This document shows positions 1 through 8,628 of a stretch of DNA of 30,206 bases, piece by piece (the first letter of the stretch is position 1; the number at the start of each line of letters is the position of its first letter). Position numbers and translations under genes: made by a program. The stretch is from Chondrus crispus (taxonomy: Eukaryota; Rhodophyta; Florideophyceae; Gigartinales; Gigartinaceae). The notes beneath the pieces are model-generated. The model was not told the origin of the DNA and made no database searches. It saw nothing but the letters and a program-made list of their open reading frames with translations. Location of the stretch: NCBI RefSeq assembly GCF_000350225.1, contig NW_005179240.1:1-30206 (forward strand), given 5' to 3'.

Positions 1-204
1 GGCGTGTTTGATCGTGTGGTGTGCGCGCGCGCGGACGGCTTGAGGATCGATCGCAAGGTGCTGTGGAGGAAGAGCGTGGCCGTGCAGAGGCGTATCGTTA
101 GGAGGGTGCTCAGGGAGGTGTTGGGCGTGAAGCAGCGGGGGCGAAGAGAATATAGGAGAAGGAGAAGGTCACTTCATAAGAGCACAAAAGGAAAAGCATT
201 GTGA
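1..204 (+). CDS. 3' end of a protein gene cut by the window edge (unidentified; TilS-like motif possible)
   Basis: The frame is open from the first base to a TGA at 202-204, giving about 67 codons, so the start lies outside the window. The peptide is basic, with a segment reading SVAVQRRIVRRVLREVLG followed by an Arg-rich tail. The LQRR-x-(I/V)-RR-x-L pattern resembles the C-terminal substrate-binding part of tRNA(Ile)-lysidine synthetase (TilS), which algae need for plastid tRNA, but one short motif is weak evidence. The same segment is the unit of the 173-bp satellite that follows, so this copy may be the real gene end or just the first repeat unit. It differs from the middle units (GTGTTGGGCG against ATGTTGGTCG), which fits its being the parent copy. 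Confidence 0.3.
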   Translation, partial: GVFDRVVCARADGLRIDRKVLWRKSVAVQRRIVRRVLREVLGVKQRGRREYRRRRRSLHKSTKGKAL

Positions 205-1008
205 TCATCCGTTTGAGGATCGATCGCGAGGTGGTGTGGATGGAGAGCGTGGCCGTGCAGAGGCGTATCGTTAGGAGGTTGCTCAGGGAGATGTTGGTCG
301 TGAAGCAGCGGGGGCGAAGAGAATGTAGGAGAAGGAGAAGGTCACTTCATAAGAGCACAAAAGGAAAAGCATTGTGATCATCCGTTTGAGGATCGATCGC
401 GAGGTGGTGTGGAGGGAGAGCGTGGCCGTGCAGAGGCGTATCGTTAGGAGGTTGCTCAGGGAGATGTTGGTCGTGAAGCAGCGGGGGCGAAGAGAATGTA
501 GGAGAAGGAGAAGGTCACTTCATAAGAGCACAAAAGGAAAAGCATTGTGAGCATCCGTTTGAGGATCGATCGCGAGGTGGTGTGGATGGAGAGCGTGGCC
601 GTGCAGAGGCGTATCGTTAGGAGGTTGCTCAGGGAGATGTTGGTCGTGAAGCAGCGGGGGCGAAGAGAATATAGGAGAAGGAGAAGGTCACTTCATAAGA
701 GCACAAAAGGAAAAGCATTGTGAGCATCCGTTTGAGGATCGATCGCGAGGTGGTGTGGATGGAGAGCGTGGCCGTGCAGAGGCGTATCGTTAGGAGGTTG
801 CTCAGGGAGATGTTGGTCGTGAAGCAGCGGGGGCGAAGAGAATATAGGAGAAGGAGAAGGTCACTTCATAAGAGCACAAAAGGAAAAGCATTGTGAGCAT
901 CCGTTTGAGGATCGATCGCGAGGTGGTGTGGATGGAGAGCGTGGCTGTGCAGAGGCGTATCGTTAGGAGGTTGCTCAGGGAAGTGTTGGGCGTGAAACAG
1001 AAAGAAAG
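41..1008 (+). repeat. 173-bp satellite, about six tandem copies
   Basis: The landmark TGAGGATCGATCGC recurs at 41, 214, 387, 560, 733 and 906, a constant 173-bp step. Units 2 to 5 are nearly identical. Unit 1 and truncated unit 6 share GTGTTGGGCGTGAA where the middle units have ATGTTGGTCGTGAA, the edge-versus-core pattern expected when an array homogenises from the inside. Because 173 is not a multiple of three, each unit restarts the same roughly 56-codon frame and ends in the same TGA. It is read here as a non-coding array derived from a gene end. Confidence 0.93.
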
Positions 1009-1062
1009 AATTCTTTCTTCAACAAACGGATGCTCACCTTTTCCTTTTGTGCTCTTAGAAGT
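1002..1062. repeat. Palindromic junction and inverted satellite fragment
   Basis: The sixth unit breaks off and is followed by a perfect 18-bp palindrome at 1002-1019 (AAGAAAGAATTCTTTCTT). Positions 1023-1057 are then the reverse complement of the unit boundary: CAAACGGATGCTCAC and CTTTTCCTTTTGTGCTCT match the unit's ...AGAGCACAAAAGGAAAAG...GTGAGCATCCGTTTG, minus four bases. The array therefore ends in a fold-back structure. Confidence 0.85.
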
Positions 1063-1388
1063 CTCGGAGTTTTAGAGATTGCGATGAAAGGATGGGGAGG
1101 GTGACTTGTAGTGTTGTAATGTGATAGAAATGCATGTGGTTGGTTACCTTTGCAACTGTTCATCTATTGTCGTAGTACGTACTGCCTGCAGATCGCTTCA
1201 GTTGTCCGTCTTCATAAACAGCTACGCGCTTCTTACTAGCAATATAGGATGCGAAGGACATGCTCTCTATGTAACAGGCCTTGCGAAGAGTACGCCAACC
1301 ATGTCAGCGTGGGAAGAGGTGGTGCGAGGAGCATGTACAGAAATGTGAAAGAGACGGAATCAACCGTTGGAGACATGCATGAAACCGA

Positions 1389-1473
1389 TGCAAGAAGAGG
1401 GTGCAAGAAGAGGGTGCAAGAAGAGGGTGCAAGAAGAGGGTGCAAGAAGAGGACTCAAGAAGAGGACTCAAGA
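1389..1473 (+). repeat. 13-bp minisatellite
   Basis: The unit TGCAAGAAGAGGG starts at 1389, 1402, 1415, 1428 and 1441, then decays to CTCAAGAAGAGGA at 1454 and a partial copy. No convincing gene was seen in 1076-1756 apart from this repeat. The minus-strand frame across it gives only repeat-derived peptide. Confidence 0.9.
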
Positions 1474-1756
1474 TGTTGATGCAAGGAATCAATTTAAGAT
1501 GAAACGCGAGACGTCGTAAATTACTAACAGTTTGTACGCATGACCGTAGCATGACGAGGAAACAGTGCCTTCCCACCCTTCGTTGATATGCCACTTCACT
1601 ACCGCTACCTGTTTTCTTTTTCTGTGACTGAAACAGCATGTTGTAGCAACCAAGCATCTCCGGATGAATCTTTGACGAAATACATTTCTTTATACATAAC
1701 AAACAAACAGATACTAGTTAGACGAGACGTGCACTATACATTAAAACGCTCTTTCT

Positions 1757-3370
1757 TCAACTTCCACCAGTAGACTTCTCTGCTTCCTTCTCCCTTCTGG
1801 CAAGTTCAGCCCTTGCCCATTGCAAACCATCCCGTGCCAGTAGATGCCGGATTTCTTCGAGCTTCGAATGACCGGGCGGATAGAGTAAACCATGCACTTG
1901 CCCGGTCTCCGCTTCCGGCAGCTTCCCGCGGTTCGCCTTCCCCTCCCGGCTTCTCCTCGCGTGCTCGCCTGAAGCCCACCGATGCGATTCCCAAAACCCT
2001 CGACGCTGTGCCACGACAGCAACCCGTCGCGAGCCCATCCCCATGTGACTGGACCCATGTCCGTACACGCCTTCCGGGTACCCAGGCGGAATGGCCAACT
2101 TGGGTATCGGAGAGGGACGCGACGGACGAGGCGTGTGGGAAGGGTCCGGGGTTGCATCGGTGGTGTGGTGTGGCGTTGCGTCGTCTAGCTCAAGTGGATT
2201 GCTAGTTTCGACATCAACGCCCCACCCTTCTGGTCCCGTACTTTGAGCTTCCGGGACCGGCGGCGCACTGAGCGCAAGGTCTTGGTCGCCGTGGGAGTGC
2301 GAAGCGCCGGCGTTGCTTCCATGCTCCCCGTGGATGTCCTCCAAATCCGTCACTGGAAGAGCGGGGCCAGTTGCAATCGGGCTCCACGACGGGCTCGGAC
2401 CTGGGTTCCCCCCCGCTAGAGGCGTGTGCGGGGTTGGTCCAATGGCGCCGGTAGACCGTCGTAGAATAGAAATATCTGCACACTGCAGATACTCCTGTGG
2501 GAAGTTATCCCGATTGCAAACCTGGCGCCGTACGTTCACTCCACCCTCAGCTCCTCCCTGCCCCTTGCACTTCCCCCAGCGAGGCCCTTGTCCCCCGGTG
2601 AAGTATTCAACCATGCCCGGCGGATTACACCTGCTAGATGTTGTCCAAAACCACTGCAGAACGCAATGCTCGCAATGCAAGTGGCTTGGAAGGCGATACA
2701 ACATCTTATTCCCGCCGAGGTACTGCCGCCCGTGCATCGTGTCGGGGTCGAACGGCGAGCAAGGCAAGTACCATCGACTGGGGTACTGCGGGTCAATCGG
2801 TGCGCATGCCCGGCTGCGACCATTGTCGCAGATCGCGTTCGGTTCCCGCTGCAGCTGTTGACAATGGCCGCTCCGAAAGCACTGCTCCGAGATTTCGCCC
2901 CCGCACTTCGAGACGTCACATACGTGGAACTCGAAGAACCCCCCATGGTTGGAAACCAGGTTCACCTGCGCCGCCAAGATGCCACCCTGCACGTGCGTCT
3001 GCACGACCTTACCACCGAAGTAGTATTTCCCCCCGCGCAAGTGATCCTGCCGGGCCCCTTTCTGATCCCCGCAGACACCGGCCCTCCATACGAAATCCTT
3101 TTCCAGCGGTAGAAACGGATTCCAGCCCTTCTTTCCCGCCGCCTTCACCTGGAAAGCAACGGCAATCCCAGAAACTGCGGCCTTTTCGCCCGCCGGAAAA
3201 TGGGCAAAAGGATCCCTCGGCGCCGATTCATTGATGCCCTTGGCAAATTTAGAGGTAGCCAGGGCACCGCGTTGGTTCGGAACGGCGAGGAGGGCGTGAC
3301 CATGAGGATGATGGAGCAGCATGGATAGAAGGGCGAACCCAATCACGAAGACGAGTGCGTTAATAGACAT
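1757..3370 (-). CDS. Secreted lytic polysaccharide monooxygenase, AA15-like, with a long Pro/Ser-rich tail
   Basis: An intronless 537-aa ORF runs from ATG at 3370 to TGA at 1757. Residues 1-24 form a signal peptide with a hydrophobic core (LVFVIGFALLSMLL). Cleavage before His25 would expose HALLAVPNQRGA, matching the N-terminal copper His and H-x-x-L-x-x-P-x-x-R opening of AA15/chitin-binding type 4 LPMOs. The order of family motifs then matches: GVCGD (98-102), GGKY, SNHGGFFEFHVC with the second copper ligand His142, many cysteines, CVLQWFWTT (236-244) and YLQCADIS (294-301); Tyr294 may be the axial residue. AA15 enzymes oxidatively cleave chitin or cellulose outside the cell. Residues from about 303 onward are Pro/Ser/Gly-rich and probably disordered, with a charged C-terminus, making the protein far longer than a bare AA15 domain. 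The substrate here cannot be told from sequence. Confidence 0.88.
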   Translation of the reverse strand: MSINALVFVIGFALLSMLLHHPHGHALLAVPNQRGALATSKFAKGINESAPRDPFAHFPAGEKAAVSGIAVAFQVKAAGKKGWNPFLPLEKDFVWRAGVCGDQKGARQDHLRGGKYYFGGKVVQTHVQGGILAAQVNLVSNHGGFFEFHVCDVSKCGGEISEQCFRSGHCQQLQREPNAICDNGRSRACAPIDPQYPSRWYLPCSPFDPDTMHGRQYLGGNKMLYRLPSHLHCEHCVLQWFWTTSSRCNPPGMVEYFTGGQGPRWGKCKGQGGAEGGVNVRRQVCNRDNFPQEYLQCADISILRRSTGAIGPTPHTPLAGGNPGPSPSWSPIATGPALPVTDLEDIHGEHGSNAGASHSHGDQDLALSAPPVPEAQSTGPEGWGVDVETSNPLELDDATPHHTTDATPDPSHTPRPSRPSPIPKLAIPPGYPEGVYGHGSSHMGMGSRRVAVVAQRRGFWESHRWASGEHARRSREGKANRGKLPEAETGQVHGLLYPPGHSKLEEIRHLLARDGLQWARAELARREKEAEKSTGGS

Positions 3371-3395
3371 GATTGCACAGCAGGGAAGAGGATGA

Positions 3396-3414
3396 GGGTT
3401 TGAGGGAGGGAGGG
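3396..3414 (+). promoter_or_regulatory. G-quadruplex-forming tract just upstream of the LPMO start
   Basis: Four GGG runs with short loops (GGG, TTTGA, GGG, A, GGG, A, GGG) lie 26-44 bp upstream of the LPMO ATG, on the template strand of that gene. The motif meets the usual G3 quadruplex rule. A regulatory effect is inference only. Confidence 0.6.
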
Positions 3415-3822
3415 TGGATATGGATGTGGATGGATGGGGCTGTGAAGTGGTGCGGAAGGGTAGGAATTTGTTTGAGAGGAAAGGTAGGGCAGAATGAGAA
3501 CGAGTTTTGCAAGGCTTGGTAGTTGAGAAGGAGAGTGTGAAGGGAAAGAGTTGGGAAAGAATTGAGTTATGCGAGCTTGGACATGAACCAAGTATAGACT
3601 GTCTGGTTTACGGGTGTAGCTGGCGATGTGTGGTAAATGCAAGTCACTGACAGGAAGGAGACAAGAGACTAGTGAGACTAGTGCTTCAAATACACGTACA
3701 CGATACTTTGATGACTGAATCGAGTGTGTTGAGCTGATCCAGCCTACTACAAAGAGTTATCCGTGATCTATACCAGTGAATGTATAAACTGTACATAATA
3801 CGGCACTGCATCACGGGGGTGT

Positions 3823-3905
3823 TGAACTGATTGTTGAACAGGTCGTTGAACTGGATGTTGAACAGGTTGTTGAACAGGTCGTTCAGAGTGTTGTTGAGCA
3901 TGTTA
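3823..3905 (+). repeat. 12-bp minisatellite (GTTGAACAGGTC type)
   Basis: About seven degenerate copies in a 12-bp register: GTTGAACTGATT, GTTGAACAGGTC, GTTGAACTGGAT, GTTGAACAGGTT, GTTGAACAGGTC and two decayed units. It lies about 450-530 bp upstream of the LPMO start. The rest of 3415-4638 shows no supportable gene. Confidence 0.85.
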
Positions 3906-3965
3906 TAGAAGTATTGTAGAAAAGAGAATAAATACAAATAGAAAGCGGCTGGTTGAGGAGCTCGG

Positions 3966-4007
3966 GGGAAAGGTGACGTCGTCACCGGGAAAGGTGACGT
4001 CGTCACC
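3966..4007 (+). promoter_or_regulatory. Duplicated 21-bp element with near-palindromic TGACGTC core
   Basis: GGTGACGTCGTCACC occurs at 3972-3986 and 3993-4007, each preceded by GGGAAA or GGGGAAA, so the whole is a 21-bp direct repeat. GGTGAC/GTCACC arms flank a GTC centre, and each copy contains TGACGTC, the core recognised by CREB/ATF-type bZIP factors. It lies about 600 bp upstream of the LPMO start. Binding is inferred, not shown. Confidence 0.55.
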
Positions 4008-4638
4008 TTTCTATGCAAAGGGAGTGGAGGAAGAATTGAGTGGTGGAGGCGAGTTGGGTTCGGAGATTGCTCTGCACTTCACATCTTTCTTTTACCACAC
4101 AGTGTCGGTCTGTCCGAGGCATGAGGACAACGCAATAGTGCATGAATCGGTTTTATCAAGAGATGAGACGTGAAGTCTGGGCAGCGCTTAATCCCTGCTG
4201 CTTTTCTGCATCACATTCTCATGGAAGGCTTATTCATGTGGTCCCGTGTGTACTATCCGTCTTTACGAGATGCACGTCCCATTACGTCCCATTATTTTAA
4301 AAGTTTTTATCTCCCCGCCGATTCATCAACAACCATAAACAGACTCACCTTGCACTGTACACTGATATTTCCGCCCCAGGAAGCATTCTTTTTATTCTTC
4401 TTCATCGCAAAAAAAAACAGAAAAATCCTTTCCATCCGTATCTACCTACACCTTTTCAGAATGCAATGATCTTCGAGTACCGCTTCCGTCCATAGCTCCG
4501 CAGTGGCAGTGATGCATACGTGCTCAATAAAGTAAGATGGCTACGAATTAATCTGAGAGTCGACCCTTTTGAATAGGCCAACAACCCTACATCTTAGAAC
4601 TGAACCAACAACCAAAATGCTATCATATCATACAAAAA

Positions 4639-4794
4639 TTTCGTCTTGTGTAGACAAGTTTATGCTGATGAAACAGACTATCTAAATAGCGATGATGACC
4701 ACTGTGGTGGCATGACACGATGCGTACGATGGTGTAAGCCTTCAGTTGCCACGTGTGGCTGTTTGTGGTGTAATAATAGTTTACACCTGCAAGT
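4639..4794 (+). repeat. Left direct repeat (A1) of the DIRS-like element
   Basis: 156 bp starting TTTCGTCTTGTGTAGACAAG and ending TACACCTGCAAGT. It matches 8473-8628 at 155 of 156 positions. It probably holds the promoter for the genomic RNA, by analogy with PAT-like elements. Confidence 0.92.
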
Positions 4795-4947
4795 CCGAAA
4801 TGGCTCCGCTCCTACGGCCTGATCGCGAGGCGCTGCCGGGATGACAAGGACTTTGGGGTCACACCCTACCCTTTTGAGCAAGGGCCCGGCGTTGGGGCGC
4901 TCACTGGTGGGTTCTTCGAACATCGTGAGTGGCCCCTGCGTCGCGCC

Positions 4948-5373
4948 ATGGAGAAGCATTGTAGCCTTCGGGCTGTCGCAGAGTACGAAGCCAACTACGT
5001 CAACGCGGCGGGATACTGGATGGCTTTCCACGAAGCCGCGTTGGACCTGTGGCAGGAAGCAATCGTGGAGAAGGACGAAGATGCGGCCTTGAAGTGCGAC
5101 GTGTGGGCTGGTGTGTCCAATCGATATGGATTGCGAGTTGTCGGCCTCCGCGCCGAGTTCTACAAGATTTCAGCTAAAGATCCAACCTACGCCAAGCTCG
5201 TGATGCCTACGTTAGAAAGGCGGAACGAGATGGCAGCTGCGGATGACTTGCAGGAGTCGATGAGCAAGTTGGAAACCCACCTGTCGACCCAACTCATGAA
5301 GGCAGTAGCCACCCTGAGTGCCAGCAACGCGACGAAGCGTGCTGGTAAAGGTGGCGCTGCTGGGGAGAAGTAG
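4948..5373 (+). CDS. ORF1 of the DIRS-like element, probable Gag
   Basis: 141 codons from the first in-frame ATG (4948) to TAG at 5371-5373. No domain is recognised. The product is mostly helical, rich in Ala, Glu and Lys, with a Lys/Gly-rich end, as expected of a nucleocapsid-like ORF. The frame is also open upstream to 4780 (after TAG at 4777-4779) with plausible protein (for example FEQGPGVGALTGGFFEHREW) but no ATG, so the true product may start at a non-AUG codon or be spliced. It overlaps the RT frame by 56 nt in a different register. The role is inferred from its position before RT. Confidence 0.6.
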   Translation: MEKHCSLRAVAEYEANYVNAAGYWMAFHEAALDLWQEAIVEKDEDAALKCDVWAGVSNRYGLRVVGLRAEFYKISAKDPTYAKLVMPTLERRNEMAAADDLQESMSKLETHLSTQLMKAVATLSASNATKRAGKGGAAGEK

Positions 5374-7360
5374 TCCAATCGGTACCCGACGCCCTCTCTG
5401 GAGCGAGACGCAGCGGTGCGTCGAGGGATGGCGTCATTTGGGTTGTTCGGAGTTCTTACTCCGCGCGATCCGCTTCGGGATCTTCGACCCCCCCAAGGCT
5501 TCGTTTGTGCCCGGCGAGGGCTTGGAGCTGGGAGAGATTCCGCAGACCGAGGAGGACAAGGCCTTTGCTGCTGTCGACCTCGCAGAAGGATGCCGCTCTG
5601 GCATCTGCAAGGAGGTAACACAGGAGCATGCTGCTCGAGCGAGACAGGAAGGAGCAGTTATATCCTCGAGTTTTGTGGTTTGGCAGGACGGGCCGGAAGG
5701 GAGGAAGGGCCGGTTTATTGTGAACCTGGCTTTGCAGTCCAAGAAGTGGCCGAAAGGGACCGTCAAGATGGACTCCATAGCGCGGTTTGCAATGGATCTT
5801 CAGCAGGGCGACCATCTACTGTCCATGGACATCGCAAAGGGGTACCGGCATTTCCGCCTGCACCCTACGATGAGGGATTGGTTCCTATTTCGTTGGGAGG
5901 GCCGGTACTATCAGTGTGTGGCATTGCCCTTTGGATGGGGCAGGTCACCACTGTGGTTCACGCAACTAATGCGTCCCTTCTTAGGGGAGCTACGTCAGCG
6001 ACACGGATTCCGCGTGTTGGGTTATCTAGACGACTTTCTCATCGCGCCATCTCCGTACGGCGTGGTGGCAGGTCGGGCTCACTGTGTGGAGGCCAAAAGG
6101 TGCATCCAACGTCTACTATCTTGTCTCGGATTGAAACGGCATCCGACGAAGGGAGAGTGGAAGGGCTCTACAACTGTAGAACATCTGGGGGTGAGGGTAG
6201 ACACGGAAGCAATGCGATTCTACGTCACTCCGCACAAGGTGAAGAAAGTACAGTCTTTAGCGCGGAAAATGCTGAAGGAAGTTCAGTTAGGGCGTCGTTG
6301 GGTTACCAGGAAGGCGATATCACACCTCTGTGGTGTGTGCGTGTCGCTCATGCTCGCTATGCCGTGGGCCAGATTCTATACAAGGTCGCTGTATTGGGAC
6401 ATGGGAAGTGGTCGGCCCAGAGATGCACGAGGCCGAGTGCGCCTCAGCCACCAGAGCGTGCGAGACCTGCTGAAGTGGCAAACGCTGACGCGGGAGGAGC
6501 TGGCCGGGCGCCCCATGGTACCACGGAAGCCAACTACCGCCATTCACTCCGACGCAGCGGACGTCGGTTGGGGTGGTACGCTCAATTCGCAAGACTTGCG
6601 TCCTGGTGTATCGGGACAGTGGCAGGCTCAAGGCATCTGGAGTTGGCAAGACCGAGTCGAGAGCATCAGCTCTAGGGAGCTAAAGGCGATACGCCTCCTA
6701 TTGACAGGCAGCTTGGGCAAGCGTGTGGTACAAGAAGGACACAAGAATGTTCTCCTGCACGTGGACAACCAAGCTGTGGTTCATATCACGAACTCCTTTG
6801 TCTCGGCAAGTCGCCCGATGATGCGGGAGCTACGTCGATTGAAGGTCGTGTTGGAGCGGCTAGGTGTCTAGATCCGATCCGAGTGGATTCCGTCGGTGGC
6901 CAATCGGTTCGCAGACGCCCTGTCGCGACGCTTCCCACGCGGCGACTTGCAGATCCGACGGCAGCTGCGGCGTTCCGTTCAGGCTGGAATGCAAGCGCCA
7001 ACGGATGTGTTCCCGTACCGTCCGGCAGGGGAACACCCAGTCCAGCTCCGGCGGCAAGCGTACGCAGAGCTGGCATCGTCGTGGTCGGAGACAGAGGTCA
7101 GGTTCCTATGCCCACCGGTGGATCTTCTTCACGCAACTGTGCACAAGCTGCGGACGACTCAGGCACCCGCAGTGTTGCTGATGCCAGACTGGCCACATCA
7201 GCCGTGGCATGCGGCAGCGATGCAGCTGGCATCGCGAGTCGAGGTGCTGGCATGCTCGGCTCAAGAGGTATGGTCGGGACACCGGAACATCAACGAGAAG
7301 TGGAAGGTCCTAATGTTGGACGTCAACCTCGAACAAGCGCACGGGCAGCGCATCGCATGA
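5318..7360 (+). pseudogene. Reverse transcriptase-RNase H of the DIRS-like element, interrupted by an in-frame TAG
   Basis: The frame opens after a TGA at 5315-5317 and has no ATG before the RT domain, so it must be reached from ORF1 by a frame change. RT motifs are clear: SMDIAKGYRHF (about 5821), LPFGWG, and the catalytic box YLDDF at 6023-6037. RNase H follows, with Asp in SDAADVGWGG (codon 6551), Glu in SSRELKAI, Asp in HVDNQAVV (6764-6766) and Asp in NRFADALSR (6914-6916). A TAG at 6869-6871 falls between the third and fourth RNase H acids; the same frame then stays open to TGA at 7358-7360. The copy is either inactivated, or the amber codon is read through. Everything before the TAG is intact. 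Confidence 0.85.
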
Positions 7361-8427
7361 TAGCGGCCGATGAAGCGGTGCGTCGGATTGGGACAATGCC
7401 GGCCACAGATGGGCTGCTTCGCTCGGCCTTGTTACTGCGAGAGTACGCCTGGAGCTCTCGTACTAATGCTACTCGGAGTTCTCAATGGAGAGCTTGGGTC
7501 CTTTTCTGCGAAGCTGAGGACCGACCCGTCTTGCCTGTCACTGAAGCTCACCTGGTAGCGTTCATTGGATGGCTGGCGGCGGAGCGGGAGGCGGGACGCC
7601 GTGCAGTCTCGAGCACATCCATTCCGCAGTACCTAAGTGCAGTGAGGCAGATGCAACTACACGCGTTGGGGGTCGCGGTGCCGGACTTTCCGCTTGTCCC
7701 GGCTGTAGCACGCGCCTATGCACGCTGGGAAGAAGAGAGATTCCCCCAACGTGAGGTGCGCTGCGGAGTCCCAGCAGACGTCATGCAGCGGATATGGGGC
7801 TTAGGCATGTGCACGACCTCTCCCTCCATTTTACGTGATGCTTCTTGCTGTCTCTTTGCGTACTGCATGAACGGACTCCGTGAGAGCTCTGTACTCTCGC
7901 TACTAGCCGAGCATGTGACCTGTGCGGATCACGTCGTCACTGCTCGGCTGTCAGTCGTGAAGGAGAGACAGGCGAGTCAAGTTCCATTGGTCTCATACCA
8001 CCGCTGGGACGATCTGCCATCACCGATAGATCTTTGGATCAGGTGGCGACATGCGCGCGGCAACCACGTGAGGTTCTTTGCGCTCGAGGGGGAAGGTACT
8101 GCGCTGTCTTCCGGGGCCATGACGCGGTCCCTTCATCAATGTCTCGCTCTGGTCGGGGCCGGTCCTTCGCCTGGGGGAAAGTTCACCTCGCACTCCCTAA
8201 GGATTGGGGCCCACACCGAGCAGGTGTTGCTCGGAATTCCGATGGAGGTGCGGCTGTGGCGTTTTGGATGGGGACCCAGGAGCGACGAGATGGCAGCTCT
8301 TTATTTTGACCGCACAATTCGAGTATCCTCCGCATCATTCTGGATATTCGGTCCTGGCTGTTCCCCTGCTTCGCACGGTCCGACCATGACCGCTGCCAGC
8401 CCGCCTGTCGGCGGGCCGTCGTCGTGA
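7357..8427 (+). CDS. Tyrosine recombinase of the DIRS-like element
   Basis: A 356-aa frame begins at ATG 7357, whose bases overlap the TGA stop of the RT-RNase H frame (ATGA). This start fits because homology to phage-integrase-type recombinases begins just after it; the frame is open further upstream, but there it only shadows RNase H. Catalytic residues fit the R-H-R-Y family: Arg175 in NGLRESSVL, Lys202, His279 and Arg282 in HSLRIGA, Trp305 at the His/Trp position in FGWGPRSDEM, and the nucleophile Tyr316 in ALYFD. Residues 20-130 match the SAM-like core-binding domain. The enzyme would join the circular cDNA to the target without a target-site duplication. No break is seen. Confidence 0.88.
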   Translation: MIAADEAVRRIGTMPATDGLLRSALLLREYAWSSRTNATRSSQWRAWVLFCEAEDRPVLPVTEAHLVAFIGWLAAEREAGRRAVSSTSIPQYLSAVRQMQLHALGVAVPDFPLVPAVARAYARWEEERFPQREVRCGVPADVMQRIWGLGMCTTSPSILRDASCCLFAYCMNGLRESSVLSLLAEHVTCADHVVTARLSVVKERQASQVPLVSYHRWDDLPSPIDLWIRWRHARGNHVRFFALEGEGTALSSGAMTRSLHQCLALVGAGPSPGGKFTSHSLRIGAHTEQVLLGIPMEVRLWRFGWGPRSDEMAALYFDRTIRVSSASFWIFGPGCSPASHGPTMTAASPPVGGPSS

Positions 8428-8472
8428 CTTTGCACGCCTCCGGATTCATCCTACGTTCTGAAGTGTTGGAAG

Positions 8473-8628
8473 TTTCGTCTTGTGTAGACAAGTTTATGCT
8501 GATGAAACAGACTATCTAAATAGCGAGGATGACCACTGTGGTGGCATGACACGATGCGTACGATGGTGTAAGCCTTCAGTTGCCACGTGTGGCTGTTTGT
8601 GGTGTAATAATAGTTTACACCTGCAAGT
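8473..8628 (+). repeat. Right direct repeat (A2) of the DIRS-like element
   Basis: 156-bp copy of 4639-4794, 46 bp after the recombinase stop codon. It is followed at once by a perfect 7-bp hairpin (ACGGCGC TG GCGCCGT, 8629-8644), which could belong to the element's recombination end. Confidence 0.92.

Larger units (their letters stand above)
4639..8628 (+). mobile_element. DIRS-order (PAT/Ngaro-like) tyrosine-recombinase retrotransposon
   Basis: Two 156-bp direct repeats (4639-4794 and 8473-8628) bracket three overlapping ORFs in the order gag-like ORF1, RT-RNase H, tyrosine recombinase. There is no integrase, no protease and no TG...CA LTR. RT plus a tyrosine recombinase defines the DIRS order; terminal direct rather than inverted repeats point to the PAT/Ngaro/TOC branch with split direct repeats. 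The outer boundary on the right is uncertain because the B1/B2 repeat pair expected around the second A repeat was not found by eye. The 156-bp repeats differ at one position only (4693 T, 8527 G), suggesting a young insertion. Confidence 0.85.

Noticed and set aside
2313..3234. Plus-strand ORFs of 130-200 aa opposite the LPMO gene
   Set aside because: They are shadows of the minus-strand coding sequence and show no domain.
6883..7356. Upstream extension of the recombinase frame from a GTG at 6883
   Set aside because: This part lies antiphase over the RNase H end, has low-complexity composition, and recombinase homology starts only after ATG 7357.
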